A stretch of DNA of 64,000 nt from Mesostigma viride. Taxonomy: Eukaryota; Streptophyta; Mesostigmatophyceae; Mesostigmatales; Mesostigmataceae. The DNA lies in NCBI GenBank assembly GCA_009746045.1, contig RPFO01000759.1, forward strand, positions 1-64,000. The letters run 5' to 3'. The position numbers and the translations under genes are program-made. The notes under the pieces are model-generated. The model ran no database searches, was not told the origin of the DNA, and saw nothing but the letters and a program-made list of their open reading frames with translations. Position 1 is the first letter of the stretch; each line of letters starts with the position of its first letter. This document shows, piece after piece, positions 1 to 52,153 of the stretch.

Positions 1-890
1 GAGAGGAGAGGAGAGGAGAGGAGGAGGGAGAGGGAGAGGGAGAGGGAGAGAGAGAGGGAGAGGGAGAGGGGAGGGAGAGGGAGAGGGAGAGGGAGAGGGA
101 GAGGGAGAGGAGAGGGAGAGGGAGAGGGAGAGGGAGAGGAGAGGGAGAGGGAGAGGAGAGGAGGGAGAGGGAGAGGGAGAGGGAGGAGAGGGAGAGGGAG
201 AGGGAGAGAGAGGGAGAGGGAGAGGGAGAGGGAGAGGGAGAGGGGAGAGGGAGAGGGAGAGGGAGAGGAGAGGGAGAGGGAGAGGGAGAGGGAGAGGGAG
301 AGGGAGAGGGAGAGGGAGAGGGAGAGGGAGAGGGAGAGGGAGAGGGAGGAGGGAGAGGGAGAGGAGGGAGAGGGAGAGGGAGAGGGAGAGGGAGAGGAGA
401 GGGAGAGGGAGAGGGAGAGGGAGAGGGAGAGGAGAGGGAGAGGGAGAGGGAGAGGGAGAGGGAGGGAGAGGGAGAGGGAGAGGAAGGAGAGGAGAGGAGA
501 GGGAGAGGGAGAGGGAGAGGGAGAGGGAGAGGGAAAGGGAAAGGGAAAGGGAAAGGGAAAGGGAAAGGGAAAGGGAAAGGGAAAGGGAAAGGGAAAGGGA
601 AAGGGAAAGGGAAAGGGAAAGGGAAAGGGAAAGGGAAAGGCAAAGGCAAAGGCAAAGGCAAAGGCAAAGGCAAAGGCAAAGGCAAAGGCAAAGGCAAAGG
701 CAAAGGCAAAGGCAAAGGCAAAGGCAAAGGCAAAGGCAAAGGCAAAGGCAAAGGCAAAGGCAAAGGCAAAGGCAAAGGCAAAGGGAAAGGGAAAGGGAAA
801 GGGAAAGGGAAAGGGAAAGGGAAAGGGAAAGGGAAAGGGAAAGGGAAAGGGAAAGGGAAAGGGAAAGGGAAAGGGAAAGGGACGGCAAGG
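1..890. repeat. Hexanucleotide satellite in homogeneous blocks
   Basis: Purine-rich hexamers fill the left edge. About 1-530 is (GGGAGA)n with shorter GGAGA units, about 531-638 is (GGGAAA)n, about 639-782 is a pure (GGCAAA)n block, and about 783-880 returns to (GGGAAA)n. The sharp borders between variants point to local homogenisation of each variant. The array runs off the window, so its full length is unknown. It is not a plant or algal telomere repeat (TTTAGGG or TTTTAGGG). Confidence 0.95.
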
Positions 891-1598
891 GCAAAACGAC
901 AGGGGCACGAGAAAGGGAAACTGAAAGAGCAGTAGGGAAAGGGAAAGGGCTACTGCATGGGAAAGCGATTATTACGGGAAGGAGGCAATGTTAGGTTGAG
1001 GCCATATTGATGCCTGCCAACAATGTTTGAGAGCACGCGGAGCACTGTCTGGCAGGAGCAAAACCAGGAAAGGGATAGGGCCATTGTCATATTATGTCAG
1101 TTGCCTGGCCTGTAGCATTATCATACGTTTTTGGGGGGAAAGGACGAACTAACTGTTCTACTGGCCAGCTGATAATCGTAAATGGTGTCTCCTTTGGCAA
1201 ATGGTCTTAACCTCCAGCCAGCTGTGCACCGCAGATGTTCTTTCCCGCCCATCTTTTCAGAGAGACATTTTTATCTAGTATGTAGGAGATGTCTCATAGG
1301 CTCCGGGATCAAGTATATTGTTGCATCTTGATGGTTGACGAAGGCTCTAGCTGCTGCACTGTCCTGGGGGTTGCTGCATTGTTTAGTGAGACCTGCCGCG
1401 GGCAGGCCACGCATGGGCTTCGCCCGTTGTTTTCAACCAAGTGATAATGCGCAGCATTTTCATCTGCTTATGCCAGTGTATAATATGATTACTCTTAACT
1501 TTATTATTTGTGAGTGCCTTAGACTATAGAACGAATTTCATAGTAAAGCCTTGCATCAAGGCTCTGTTTATCAATAACATGCTTTGCCTTTGCTGCTT
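891..1598. other. Unique spacer, no gene seen
   Basis: No convincing coding region. Two small perfect hairpins sit close together: CCTGCC-GCG-GGCAGG at 1392-1406 and GGGC-TTC-GCCC at 1415-1425. They could be structured RNA or DNA elements, but nothing else supports a function. Confidence 0.5.
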
Positions 1599-7473
<5,875 letters not shown>

Positions 7474-8989
7474 CTACTAATGCATGTTAGATTTGCGTTT
7501 CACAGTATATCCACAAATCTTTCCTTATATTTAAACCATCATGCTTTCAGCCTAATAAAGTGCCCGAAAAACGTTCTTTCTTGGATTGCTACTCTATTAC
7601 TGAACGTCTCCAGCTCTCTTTTCCAACGGGGCAGCTGCAAGGGAGGAAGCTTTTGCAGACAGGTGCGTGCCTACGCTCAACCATGGTCATAACATACATA
7701 TAGCTGTTCGTGCTTAGCTGCGTAAGTAGAGTTTGAGCTGGAGAATCTGTAGGGCCACCGAGGCATAAGCAGATTGGAGCCCTGCCCATCATTTGTGAGG
7801 GCCAATGATGGTGGCTGGCAAACACTTGGAAAATAGAGCATGTGCCCTGCCTGTCTTTTTAGACTTTATGGTGACGTGTGGGTCTGGGTGATACCCGAGC
7901 AGATCAAGGCACATGCAATATGCATACTACGGGGAGGAAGGACTCAGGTGTGAAGTTAGAGGGGCCAAACTCAGACTGTTACACCGGCCGCAGCTGTAGA
8001 TGTGATGCAGTGGGACCCAGTGGGGTAGAAGGCCAGCCCGCATGCATGGGAAGCTTACAGGGACAACCCGCAGCTGGGCGAATGCCAAGTGGATGGGTCT
8101 GTCACAATCAGGTAAAGAACAGTAAAGAGAGGGAGAAGGGAGTGAAATGATGCCAAGCCGATGCTAGTGGCCCGGGGGGGAACCAATGAGTGTATTGCCA
8201 CGCAAGTTAACCCTTACGAGGTCATTCAGCATATGATTGTCAGCCGTCCATGGTCAGATTCCAGCCAGCACAGTACAGTCTGACAGTGCATTGTACATTG
8301 TGCATTTCCACCTGAGGGCTGCATGGCGGCAGTCAGGTGGATAATAAAAGTTTGCCTGGATTTCAAGTTTGGAAATGCGTGAGCATAATGAACACTGAAG
8401 GCGTTAGAAGTCAATTTTGTCCAATTCATGCAATAGCTCTTGGGTTAATTGTATGAACGTCCCAGCCCCCCTGGTGATCAATGAGCTCGTCCGGTACATG
8501 GCTACGTGGACGTGAGTGTCTGACAAATGGTACAGTATGTAGTGTGTGGCTGAGGGTTTATGTAACGCTACTGAGAAGAAACCTTGGATTGTGTGCTGCT
8601 GCGGCGCCAAGTCCCGAGACCATGTTTGAGCCTCTCGCGGGACTGCCCCTATCCGCGGTGGTTCCAGTTGCTGCTTCCACCCTCCAGGTTGTCATGTTTC
8701 ATGGGCCTTTTCATGTTGGTCACTTCTGATATTTGTTACAAGTGTGCTCAGCAAGTGGCAGCATCTTCTTGGCCAGCCCACCGGTTATGATCACATAGGC
8801 ACACATATGTTTACATCCAGTGACTGGAATAAAAGTAAACATTTGTCCCGTTGAGTTTGCCTGGCCCCATGGGGATGCCTGCGTTGCTGCGGCGCTACTC
8901 CAGCCTACGGACATGCACCTGCTGACGCATGCCCGGTGACGGACCGTTTCATGAATGTACCTTGGATGATCGTGTGTGCATGCCTGCAG
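7474..8989 (+). other. Region upstream of the first identified exon; 5' exons of the modular gene not located
   Basis: No signal-peptide exon could be assigned. The stretch from about 8230 to 8900 resembles the later intron at about 10830-11460 (shared CTGAGGGCTGC-TGGCAGTCAG block and a shared TGGTTCCAGTTG block), so it is intron-like and part of a duplicated unit. The first module at 8990 needs a phase-1 exon before it. That exon lies in this stretch or left of the triplet array. Confidence 0.4.
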
Positions 8990-31463
<22,474 letters not shown>

Positions 31464-31834
31464 TGCTGAGTGGACCATTAAGAAAGATAATATATAGCAG
31501 ATAGAGGGCATAGCCCTTGGTGATTGCAAGGAAGGAGAACCAACATGATGTTGTAGAGTGTGATGTCAAAAGAAAAGGTGGTGATGTATGACTAGAGATC
31601 ATGTTTTCTATGTAACGTTTGAGATGTGCCATCTTCTTCTGTAGCATGCACAGCCATGAGAGGCACCAAGCGTGAGCGGGCCAGGGCTGGGCATGTCGCG
31701 TCTGCGTGCCACAATCTCCGGCGCCACCATGGCTGCTGGCCACTCAGCTTTGGTAAAACCCAAATGAGCTAAGCTGACGTGCCTGCCTTAACTGCATGCC
31801 CTGTGGGGTGGGTGAGGACCTGTCCCATTATGAT
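31464..31834. other. Spacer between the modular gene and the retroelement
   Basis: Holds the presumed 3' UTR of the modular gene. No other gene seen. The left end of the retroelement arm begins at about 31835. Confidence 0.5.
31611..31615 (+). promoter_or_regulatory. Possible UGUAA polyadenylation signal
   Basis: TGTAA about 148 bp after the stop codon of the modular gene. UGUAA is the usual green-algal signal, but a 5-mer is frequent by chance. Confidence 0.3.
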
Positions 31835-32800
31835 GCTAAACCCTTTGTCATGACCGCGGTCCAGGTTATGGTCATCCTCAACCCGCTCAGGCCATCCGAC
31901 ATGGCCTGCATCCCTGTGAATGCCCTTGTGACCGAGCAGTCATCGTATGACGTGCTGGTCGGCATGGAGGTCATGTTTCCCATGCGGCTCGAGGTACGCA
32001 TGTGGGAAGGCCGCGCGGTGTACATCGTCGACAGAGACGGTGACGCCATGCGCCAAGCAAGCATCCCGGTGAGCTGCTACAGCTCGGACACTGGGGCAGT
32101 GCGTGTCTCGACGGTCAACCGGGTCGAGGTTGGGTCGCGCGACGCGGTGGTGGAGGTCTGGATGGGGGAGGTCACGGCAGTTGGGGGGGCTGTGCGTGAT
32201 AAGCATCGGCCGTGCATCCCATCAGCGCTGGTGGGACGGGCCTCATTGCAAAGCACGTGGGCGGCGCGACAGCAGCTGCAAGCGCGGCAGGCCCTTCTGC
32301 GTCAGCACGTCACCAACGCAGTGCGGCAGCAACAACTTTCTCAACTCCCGCGGCAATATCAGTCACAAGTGGCTGTCGCGACAACCGAAGGTAACTTTTG
32401 TGCCGATGTTCTGGCAGAGTCGCGGGTGTTGTCCGAAGGGGCTGTCTTGCTGGAATTGTTTGCTGGGATGGGAGGGGGGGTGGCTGGTTTTCTCGCTGCA
32501 GGCGGTACGTGCCACACGTTAATCGCCGTGGAGCCGTCTCCTACAGCTCGGGCCGTGTACAGGCATGACTTTGCCTTGGTGTCTGCCCTGTATCCATCTC
32601 AGTTTCCTCCGTCTGCGTGGACAGATCCATTTGGGGAGTGCCCTCAGGATATCCGTGCTATTTGGGAGGTTCATGTGCGAGGCCTTTTGAGGCGGCACCA
32701 GAGGATAGACCTCGTCCTCGCGGGCTGGGAATGTCAAGTCAGGCCGGCGTAGGACGCGGGCTTGCGGATCCTAGGAGCGGGTTGTTTTGGGATCTGCTTC
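31835..32800 (+). repeat. 966-bp inverted-repeat arm (left)
   Basis: Pairs as reverse complement with 33104-34069. Both arms are exactly 966 bp and differ by scattered substitutions (for example FAGMGGG against FFGMGGG, AIWEV against AIGEV, VNRVEVG against VNQVEVG). Confidence 0.9.
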
Positions 32801-33133
32801 GAGTCGTTGGACTCTTGCAGCAGCTGCAGGACCAGCCACTAGCGTATCTTTTTGAGAACGTGGTGGCCGACGACAGCCCTCACGAGGTAGTGGGGAAGGA
32901 CTAGGCCCAGATCGTGGACATCTTAGGGGCACCCGTCACGTGCGACAATGCAGGATTTGGGCGGGCTCACCCACAGGTACCGCGCATTATGGACCAACCT
33001 TGCACTCACCACCACCATCCAGGCAGTGGTAGATGCGATCACACGACATCATGACGGCATGCCCGCGGAGGTGGCGCTGCCACCACATTTGGTCACGCAG
33101 CGGGAAGCAGATCCCAAAACAACCCGCTCCTAG
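31835..33133 (+). pseudogene. Retroelement fragment, plus-strand arm and centre: protease-end region and cytosine-methyltransferase-like domain
   Basis: The open frame from about 31835 to 32752 encodes the same polyprotein segment as the minus-strand copy. It starts after the protease active site and ends with methyltransferase-like motifs: LLELFAGMGGGVAGFLAAGG (motif I type, from about 32448) and RIDLVLAGWECQ (motif IV type with the catalytic-position Cys, about 32704-32740). The frame then shifts; QAGVGRGLADPRSGLFWDLL and YLFENVV (motif VI type) follow to about 32868 in a second frame, and THRYRALWTNL in a third (about 32969-33001). It is therefore broken by at least two frame changes. No start or LTR belongs to this copy. 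Confidence 0.7.
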
Positions 33134-34069
33134 GATCCGCAAGCCCGCGTCCTACGCCGGCCTGACTTGACATTCCCAGCCCGCGAGGACGAGGTCTATC
33201 CTCTGGTGCCGCCTCAAAAGGCCTCGCACATGAACCTCCCCAATAGCACGGATATCCTGAGGGCACTCCCCAAATGGATCTGTCCACGCAGACAGAGGAA
33301 ACAGAGATGGATACAGGGCAGACACCAAGGCAAAGTCATGCCTGTACACGGCCCGAGCTGTAGGAGACGGCTCCACAGCGATTAGCGTGTGGCACGTACC
33401 GCCTGCAGCGAGAAAACCAGCCACCCCCCCTCCCATCCCAAAAAACAATTCCAGCAAGACAACCCCTTCGGACAACACCCGCGACTCTGCCAGAACATCG
33501 GCACAAAAGTTACCTTCGGTTGTCGCGACAGCCACTTGTGACTGAGATTGCCGCGGGAGTTGAGAAAGTTGTTGCTGCCGCACTGCGTTGGTGACGTGCT
33601 GACGCAGAAGGGCCTGCCGCGCTTGCGGCTGCTGTCGCGCCGCCCACGTGCTCTGCAATGAGGCCCGTCCCACCAGCGCTGATGGGATGCACGGCCGATG
33701 CTTATCACGCACAGCCCCCCCAACTGCCGTGACCTCCCCCATCCAGACCTCCACCACCGCGTCGCGCGACCCAACCTCGACCTGGTTGACCGTCGAGACA
33801 CGCACTGCCCCAGTGTCCGAGCTGTAGCAGCTCACCGGGATGCTTGCTTGGCGCATGGCGTCACCGTCTCTGTCGACGATGTACACCGCGCGGCCTTCCC
33901 ACATGCGTACCTCGAGCCGCATGGGAAACATGACCTCCATGCCGACCAGCACGTCATACGATGACTGCTCGGTCACAAGGGCATTCACAGGGATGCAGGC
34001 CATGTCGGATGGCCTGAGCGGGTTGAGGATGACCATAACCTGGACCGCATTCATGGCAAAGGGTTTAGC
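33104..34069 (-). repeat. 966-bp inverted-repeat arm (right)
   Basis: Reverse-complement partner of 31835-32800. The 303-bp centre 32801-33103 is single copy and continues the plus-strand element. Confidence 0.9.
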
Positions 34070-34747
34070 GGCAGGGCAATGCCAGCCCGCCACGGACACA
34101 TGACTGTCCCGCAACCCGCCATTCTCCCTGGTTAGGTTGAGCAACTGGGCCAGCCGAGCACTGATGGCGAGTGGCTGGGCCCCGCTGTCTAGTTTCGCGA
34201 CCAATTCATGGTCATTACTGTAGACCACGTTGCTCAGGGGCTCCCCGTGCCCCTGTGCCTGAAACGCCATTGCTGGCTCACCATCCGGATATGAGGTGAC
34301 AGTGGGTGCCCTAGGCACTACGCACGCCCGCTGCGCGTTGTCCAAGACACCATGAGCGACATGACCCACGACTACCGAAGCCGATGCAGGGCGATGCCCA
34401 ACAAATGTGGCTGTCTGAGCGTTGTGCAACCTACGGGCGTCCATGCTGTTAGCGTACCACTGTACCTCTGACGCGTGCGACCCGAGCACCTCCACGGCCC
34501 GCTGCATGACCGAACCACTCGACCACTTGCCGGGGAGTGTATGCAGGCGTGTCCACGACCGACGGCATAGGGTATAAGGGCAACAACCTGCGGTGCTGCT
34601 CTGCCCCAGCAGGATTGTCGTGTTCCAAGGTGGAGCCGGTCCGAGCGGGAGCCATGCGAAAGGACTGAGGCAACTGCCCCACAGTCTCACTTGGCTGCCC
34701 CACCTGAAACGACGGCGGTGCACGTGCTTGCTTCCCTCGTGCGCCAA
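33152..34747 (-). pseudogene. Retroelement polyprotein: aspartic protease plus cytosine-methyltransferase-like domain
   Basis: Open for 531 codons. A retropepsin-type site AKLDSGAQPLAISARL lies near residues 184-199, followed by a basic, low-complexity linker (residues about 340-400). Then come LLELFFGMGGG (about 431-441), IAVEPSPTARAVYRHDF (about 456-472) and DLVLAGWECQ (about 518-527), after which a stop and the inverted-repeat joint end it. C5-cytosine methyltransferases normally have FxGxGG (I), E for the cofactor ribose (II) and PPCQ (IV). Here IV is WECQ, and the rest of the catalytic domain is lost at the joint. No reverse transcriptase, RNase H or integrase is visible. The first ~80 residues may be out of frame; the alternative frame at 34449-34772 reads better there. 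Confidence 0.7.
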
Positions 34748-34768
34748 CTGCGTGGATGTCCAACGCCA

Positions 34769-35467
34769 TCACGTCGGCTGGCCGCCAGAAGTCCTCGTCC
34801 CTTTATTGAACCTGTGATCCCCCATCCTCCCTTTCACGCCCCACACCTCGCCCGTCGGCCGAATGATGACCACCCCCGCGTCCACCTTCTTGTCCGCAAA
34901 GTGCACCCCCGGCGTTGGGCACTGCCCCGCCAGATGGGTTCGGACCGCTGCTGGGTGTGACTTCTTACACGTCTTGGGACAATCGCGTTTGATGTGCCCA
35001 TCCTGACCGCACAGGAAGCAGCCCGATTTGTAGTGCACACTGGTGGGTGCGCCCAGCGCGCCTTGCACGCCCTGCGCCTCCTGAGTCCCATCCGATGTCG
35101 GCGGACGACCGCCTCCGCCTCGACCACCACAGCGACCCCGACCACCGTAGCCACTGCCGCCGCCACCACGACTGACACCGCCGCTGCCACCCTGACCGCC
35201 ACCGCCGCTGCCCACGTGACCGCCGTTGCCACCACCCTGACTGCCGACATATTCACCGCGCCCCGCACCAGGCAGCCGCTGGCCACCCTTGACCGCGATG
35301 GCCTTCTCCATCTCAGCCATCTTCTTGCGCATCTCAGCCAGCTCAGACGAGATACCCTTCTCGCCTTCCGCACGCTTCCTGAGGAGCCGCTTGAATGCCG
35401 CACAGAGAGTCACCAAAGTCCACTCCCCACCGGGCGGCTCCGGAAGATCGATGGCCAGCAGGGGCAC
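34769..35467 (-). pseudogene. Retroelement gag, C-terminal part with zinc knuckle
   Basis: A 232-codon open frame. A coiled-coil segment SELAEMRKKMAEMEKAIAVK is followed by a Gly-rich RNA-binding-like stretch and a CCHC zinc knuckle CFLCGQDGHIKRDC (C-x2-C-x4-H-x4-C, about 34982-35023). This is the nucleocapsid part of a gag protein. It overlaps the upstream gag frame at 35410-35467 in a different frame, so the full gag is joined only through a frameshift. Whether that shift is programmed or a mutation cannot be told here. Confidence 0.75.
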
Positions 35468-36180
35468 TGCACTCCGCCATAACCGGCAAGCCTTGGTCTG
35501 CGTATATAATCAGGCACTTTGCCCGCAAACGCGAGGAGCCGGTCAAGGGAGAAAGCCGGATCCTCACCCTCGGCGACAGTGAACGCTCCATTCCCTTCCG
35601 CGATGGCCTTGACGTGCTCAACTGGGTACTCCAGCCGCAATTGTTGCCGCAGCTGCTCTGCCGGGTCTACATCGAAGATGATCGAGTCGAGATCCGGTGT
35701 GCCCATGTCCGTGAGCGCAAACCAGATGTCCGTGCGATGACACCGGTCCACGAGCGCTCGGTAATGCTGGACCAAAACCTGGACCTTCTTCTTGGTCAGG
35801 TCATGGAAAAAGAGGTGAATAAAATCCATCACCATCTCATGGCGAAGAGGATACCCCGAGGCGTAACGATAGGTGTTACAATGAGCTCGGAAGAGCTCAT
35901 AGGCTTCCTCTAACGTCGCACCCGTGCCTGCTGAGGTGAACTTCTCGCGAAGCTCCACCTTGGGCAGCGATGGCACACGAGTGGATTCGCCATGCACGCC
36001 GTACGGCATGCGGTGGGGTCGCTGGACGTCGTCGCCCTCACTCCATGGTATGCTGGCTGGCTCCCGATCGACTTGGCCCCAGCCGAAGTCTGACCGAGTG
36101 CCGCCAAGCCTGGGCCGCCCTGCAGTGCCACCCAACAGCGTTGCTGCCGCCGTCATGGGTGGCCGACCTGTACTAAACAA
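35410..36180 (-). pseudogene. Retroelement gag, capsid-like part
   Basis: A 256-codon frame with TGATLEEAYELFRAHCNTYR, then FIHLFFHDLTKKKVQVLVQH and VDPAEQLRQQLRLEYPVEHV. The helical, Trp/Arg-poor layout is like a retrotransposon capsid domain; position just before the zinc-knuckle frame supports this. The N-terminal 50 residues may belong to a linker. Confidence 0.6.
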
Positions 36181-36403
36181 GCCACCTGATGCTCCCCCCC
36201 TGGGGGCTGCACCATACCCGCCGCGCCACGATAACGTGCCTTGGTTGGGTGCCCGTAGGTTCCCCCCCAGCGTATATAAGATGCGTCGGCAGTCGACCGG
36301 GTGCCTGCCTGACCGACGTTCGGCTGCAGCTCGTCATCCTGCGCCACTTCCCCGTCGCCCCGCCGTTGACCGCTTGGTCCGGCCGGCGCGTGGCTGACTG
36401 GGT

Positions 36404-37016
36404 TCAACGTTGCGTAGCGGACCTGTCCCAGTGACTGCGCTCTTCGTCGAAGTGCCCGCGTTGGTCGCGCAGCGCCTCATGTCGCCGCGCTTCCTCGGCA
36501 GCGGCCTTCTCGTCGACAGCCTGCCTGTCCTCGGCGTCGCGTTGGGCCGCAGCTTGGCAGGCGCGTGCAGCTTCCATGGTTGCCTCCGCCTGCCGCCGTT
36601 GCTTAGCGCGCTCCGTAGCACGCCTCGCTTCGCTTCGCAGCCGTAGATTCCGCGCGCTCCAAAGCAAGTCGCACAGTTTCTTCAACAAGCGTCGCCTGTT
36701 GCGATAACTGCGTCGCTTGCTGAGCTCGGAGTGCCGCCAGCTCTGCCGCTTGCTCTTGCAGCAGGCACAGCACTTGGGTAAGAGCACCACCGTCCCCTGC
36801 CGAAGAAAGGGAAGGCGCTCCATTACCTACTAACAAAGCGGTGTCCGCACTAGTGCCGAGAAGACCGCTGGGCGGGTCAGAACTTTGCTTGACTGCCTGT
36901 AGCTGCCGGCGCTGACCCACCACTGCCTGATGTTGTGGGGTCAGTTCCTGACATGTTGATGTTGGTATCGACCCTGGAGAGCTCCTGCCCGTCGGTGTCG
37001 ACGCCTGTGTTGGCAC
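36404..37016 (-). pseudogene. Retroelement gag N-terminal coiled coil, frameshifted
   Basis: Two overlapping minus frames continue each other: 36603-37016 (VLCLLQEQAAELAALRAQQA ... ALERAESTAAKRSEA) and 36404-36823 (RAKQRRQAEATMEAARACQA ... DEERSHWDRSATQ). Both are Ala/Glu/Arg-rich heptad-like sequence, so this is one long coiled coil broken by a frame change near 36620. It precedes the capsid-like part and marks the 5' side of the element. No LTR or primer-binding site could be recognised upstream. Confidence 0.55.
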
Positions 37017-37089
37017 AGCCGACGTGGCTTGCCAAAAACGCTGTGACCGACCTTATAGAGTGTGATATGACATAAACTGCCACAACCAC

Positions 37090-39128
37090 TACTAAGTTGC
37101 AACGGTCTAATCTGAAAGACTTAATGGTTGATCAGGCCACTATGTGTTTTAGTCTTCCCCAGAAAACTGCACACCGTCTCTCTTTGCTGAAATGAAAATT
37201 TTTCCTCAGTTGCTATCACTATCTGATTTGAAGTCTAAAAGCTTTCAATTAAATCCTGCGTCCAGGATCCTGTGCAGATGGAGGTAGTCTCTTTCATGTA
37301 AGCTTGATGATAGTCTCTTTCATGTAAAGTATGTGCAGACGCTTACCATGCGTCGCTCTAGACCCCCGTAGATTGGCCACGAATTAACTGACCATCTAAG
37401 GATCGACGCCTATTGAGATGTATCCCTCTGCTCTAGAAACTGATAGCCGGCTCGTGACTTGTCTCATGGATGAATCAGATGGTTCACAGCTGCAACTTGA
37501 ATTGCACTTTTTAATTAATTAGATTGGTAGTCGGTTGTACAATCACATCCGCAATATTTGTGTTGCCCACGACTGAGGACGAACACACCCTACACAAGGA
37601 AACGGATGTCACCAAGCCTTGCCTCAAGATGTGAGGACAATTAAACGAAGGCTCGACATGAAGGTACATGAAAGAGACTACACGCTACGTGAGAGTCCTC
37701 TTCGACTATGAACCAAACCATTCGTCATGACACACGCATGACACACGCCAGACTTGTCAGTCCAACTAGGAATGCCAATTAAAACTATCTTGCTGCCTGA
37801 ACCATGCAAACAAAAACCGCATTCCAGTTGCCGTCCTGGCTTTCTACCACACATGCCAACAAAAGCAAGAAGGCATCCCGACGGCAAAAATCTAAATTGT
37901 TACCCGGTTGCCGATTTCATCTCCTAGAGGCTCCGGCATTTCTGTCCCTGGGAATGTCCGGCATTGAGCAACGACCACGTACCAAGGTCGAAGCATAAAT
38001 ATATCCTTCAAACAATCTGCACGCTCACACCTCGCGTGTGAGTGGCCCAGCCAACATTGCTTCTAATCTTTCTTTTCTAGGAGAAATCCCTTTGTAGGGC
38101 TGCCAGCGATTTCAAATTCATTCCGGCGATCTGGGCCCGCACCGCAAATTGCCCTTTTCCGTTTTCTGTCCAGCCCTCATAACGTTGACCCGCTATTCTA
38201 CACCACAAAGACACCTGGCCTGTCAATAGCCTCGGCGCTGTTGAAGTCCAACAGTCCAGTGCTCAGTCCAGCTCCAGCTCCAGCTCCAGCTGTCCACTAA
38301 CTCGCGTATGATCCTCTCGGCGCGGCGCACTGGTGCTGCCGTCCGCTCAATTCAGTGCTGCGCGCCCGACTGTGCTTGGCCCGGCGCGCCTGCCCCTGCC
38401 CCTATGCTGCAAGTGCTAGTGTCCCCCCTCCCGGGCACTAGCCCTTGTCGAAAATGCGCAGAAAACAAATTCCTTGCGCACGTCACCTGTCTGCGCATAG
38501 TGGGCGCCCGGATGACATAGCTCGCGTCCGCGACAGGCATACGGCACCGAGCTGCCTTGCAAGTATCCTGTGCTCATGCATGTGTTCATAAGCTACGCAC
38601 AGAAAGACTCTGATTCCACTACAGAAAGACTCTCTAGGATGCCAACGTAGCCGTCCACAGTAAATCAGATATGTTGGAGTTATCAAGCCCATGGTGCAGC
38701 TAGACTATGCAATACTGATAAGAAGTAAGCTCGTTCGAGTAGCAGCCCGAGTCTAATAGATACCTATCTTGATTATACTATGCTAACGAACGTCCGGAAC
38801 CATTTGTTCAATCACACATGGTGGCCTCCTGGCCAATGGAGGCATGTTATTAATTGGCCACAATTCACCGGGGCGGACGTCTGGCCGGGCCACACATTGG
38901 CACTAATTGGCCAAGTTTCACTTGACTTACAAAGATTGCCTTACACTCGAATTTCAGCTCCAAACTTAAAGTATGTTCTCACCCTGATCTCCCCCTCCCC
39001 TTCTCCCTCAATCGCAACCCAAGCCTAGTATCCCGATTGTATGCCTCCCGTGTTATCCTTGATTCCGGTCAGACCATCAGCCGATCCGATTTATTCATTC
39101 TTCACAGCAGCTTGAGACCCAATAAACG
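37090..39128. other. Intergenic, no gene seen
   Basis: Moderately AT-rich unique sequence. It contains short direct repeats (TAGTCTCTTTCATGTAA near 37290-37327) and a CAGCTC hexamer run near 38270-38290. It includes the 3' side of the PPR gene. A TTACA (UGUAA on the minus strand) lies near 38940, about 410 bp past the PPR stop, but this is weak. Confidence 0.5.
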
Positions 39129-39271
39129 TCCCCTTCTATTCCAAGCCTCGTGCCCCTTCTATTCCAAGCCTCGTGCCCCTTCTATTCCAAGCCTCGTGCC
39201 CCTTCTATTCCAAGCCTCGTGCCCCTTCTATTCCAAGCCTCGTGCCCCTTCTATTCCAAGCCTCGTGCCCG
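39129..39271. repeat. 23-bp minisatellite just downstream of the PPR gene
   Basis: Six nearly perfect copies of a 23-bp unit with core CTTCTATTCCAAGCCTCGTG, about 80 bp past the PPR stop codon. Confidence 0.95.
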
Positions 39272-39352
39272 CCCCAGTCTTTCTCGCCAGCCTTTGGGCA
39301 CTATAGCTTATGTCATTTCCCACGCTGACACCCGACTCGTTCGTCGACATCA

Positions 39353-52153
<12,801 letters not shown>

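Noticed and set aside
1-890. Telomere
   Set aside because: Hexamers do not match known algal telomere repeats, and the block structure is unlike telomeric DNA.
34834-35482. Plus-strand and second minus-strand open frames over the gag Gly-rich part
   Set aside because: Shadow frames. Only the frame with the CCHC knuckle makes sense.
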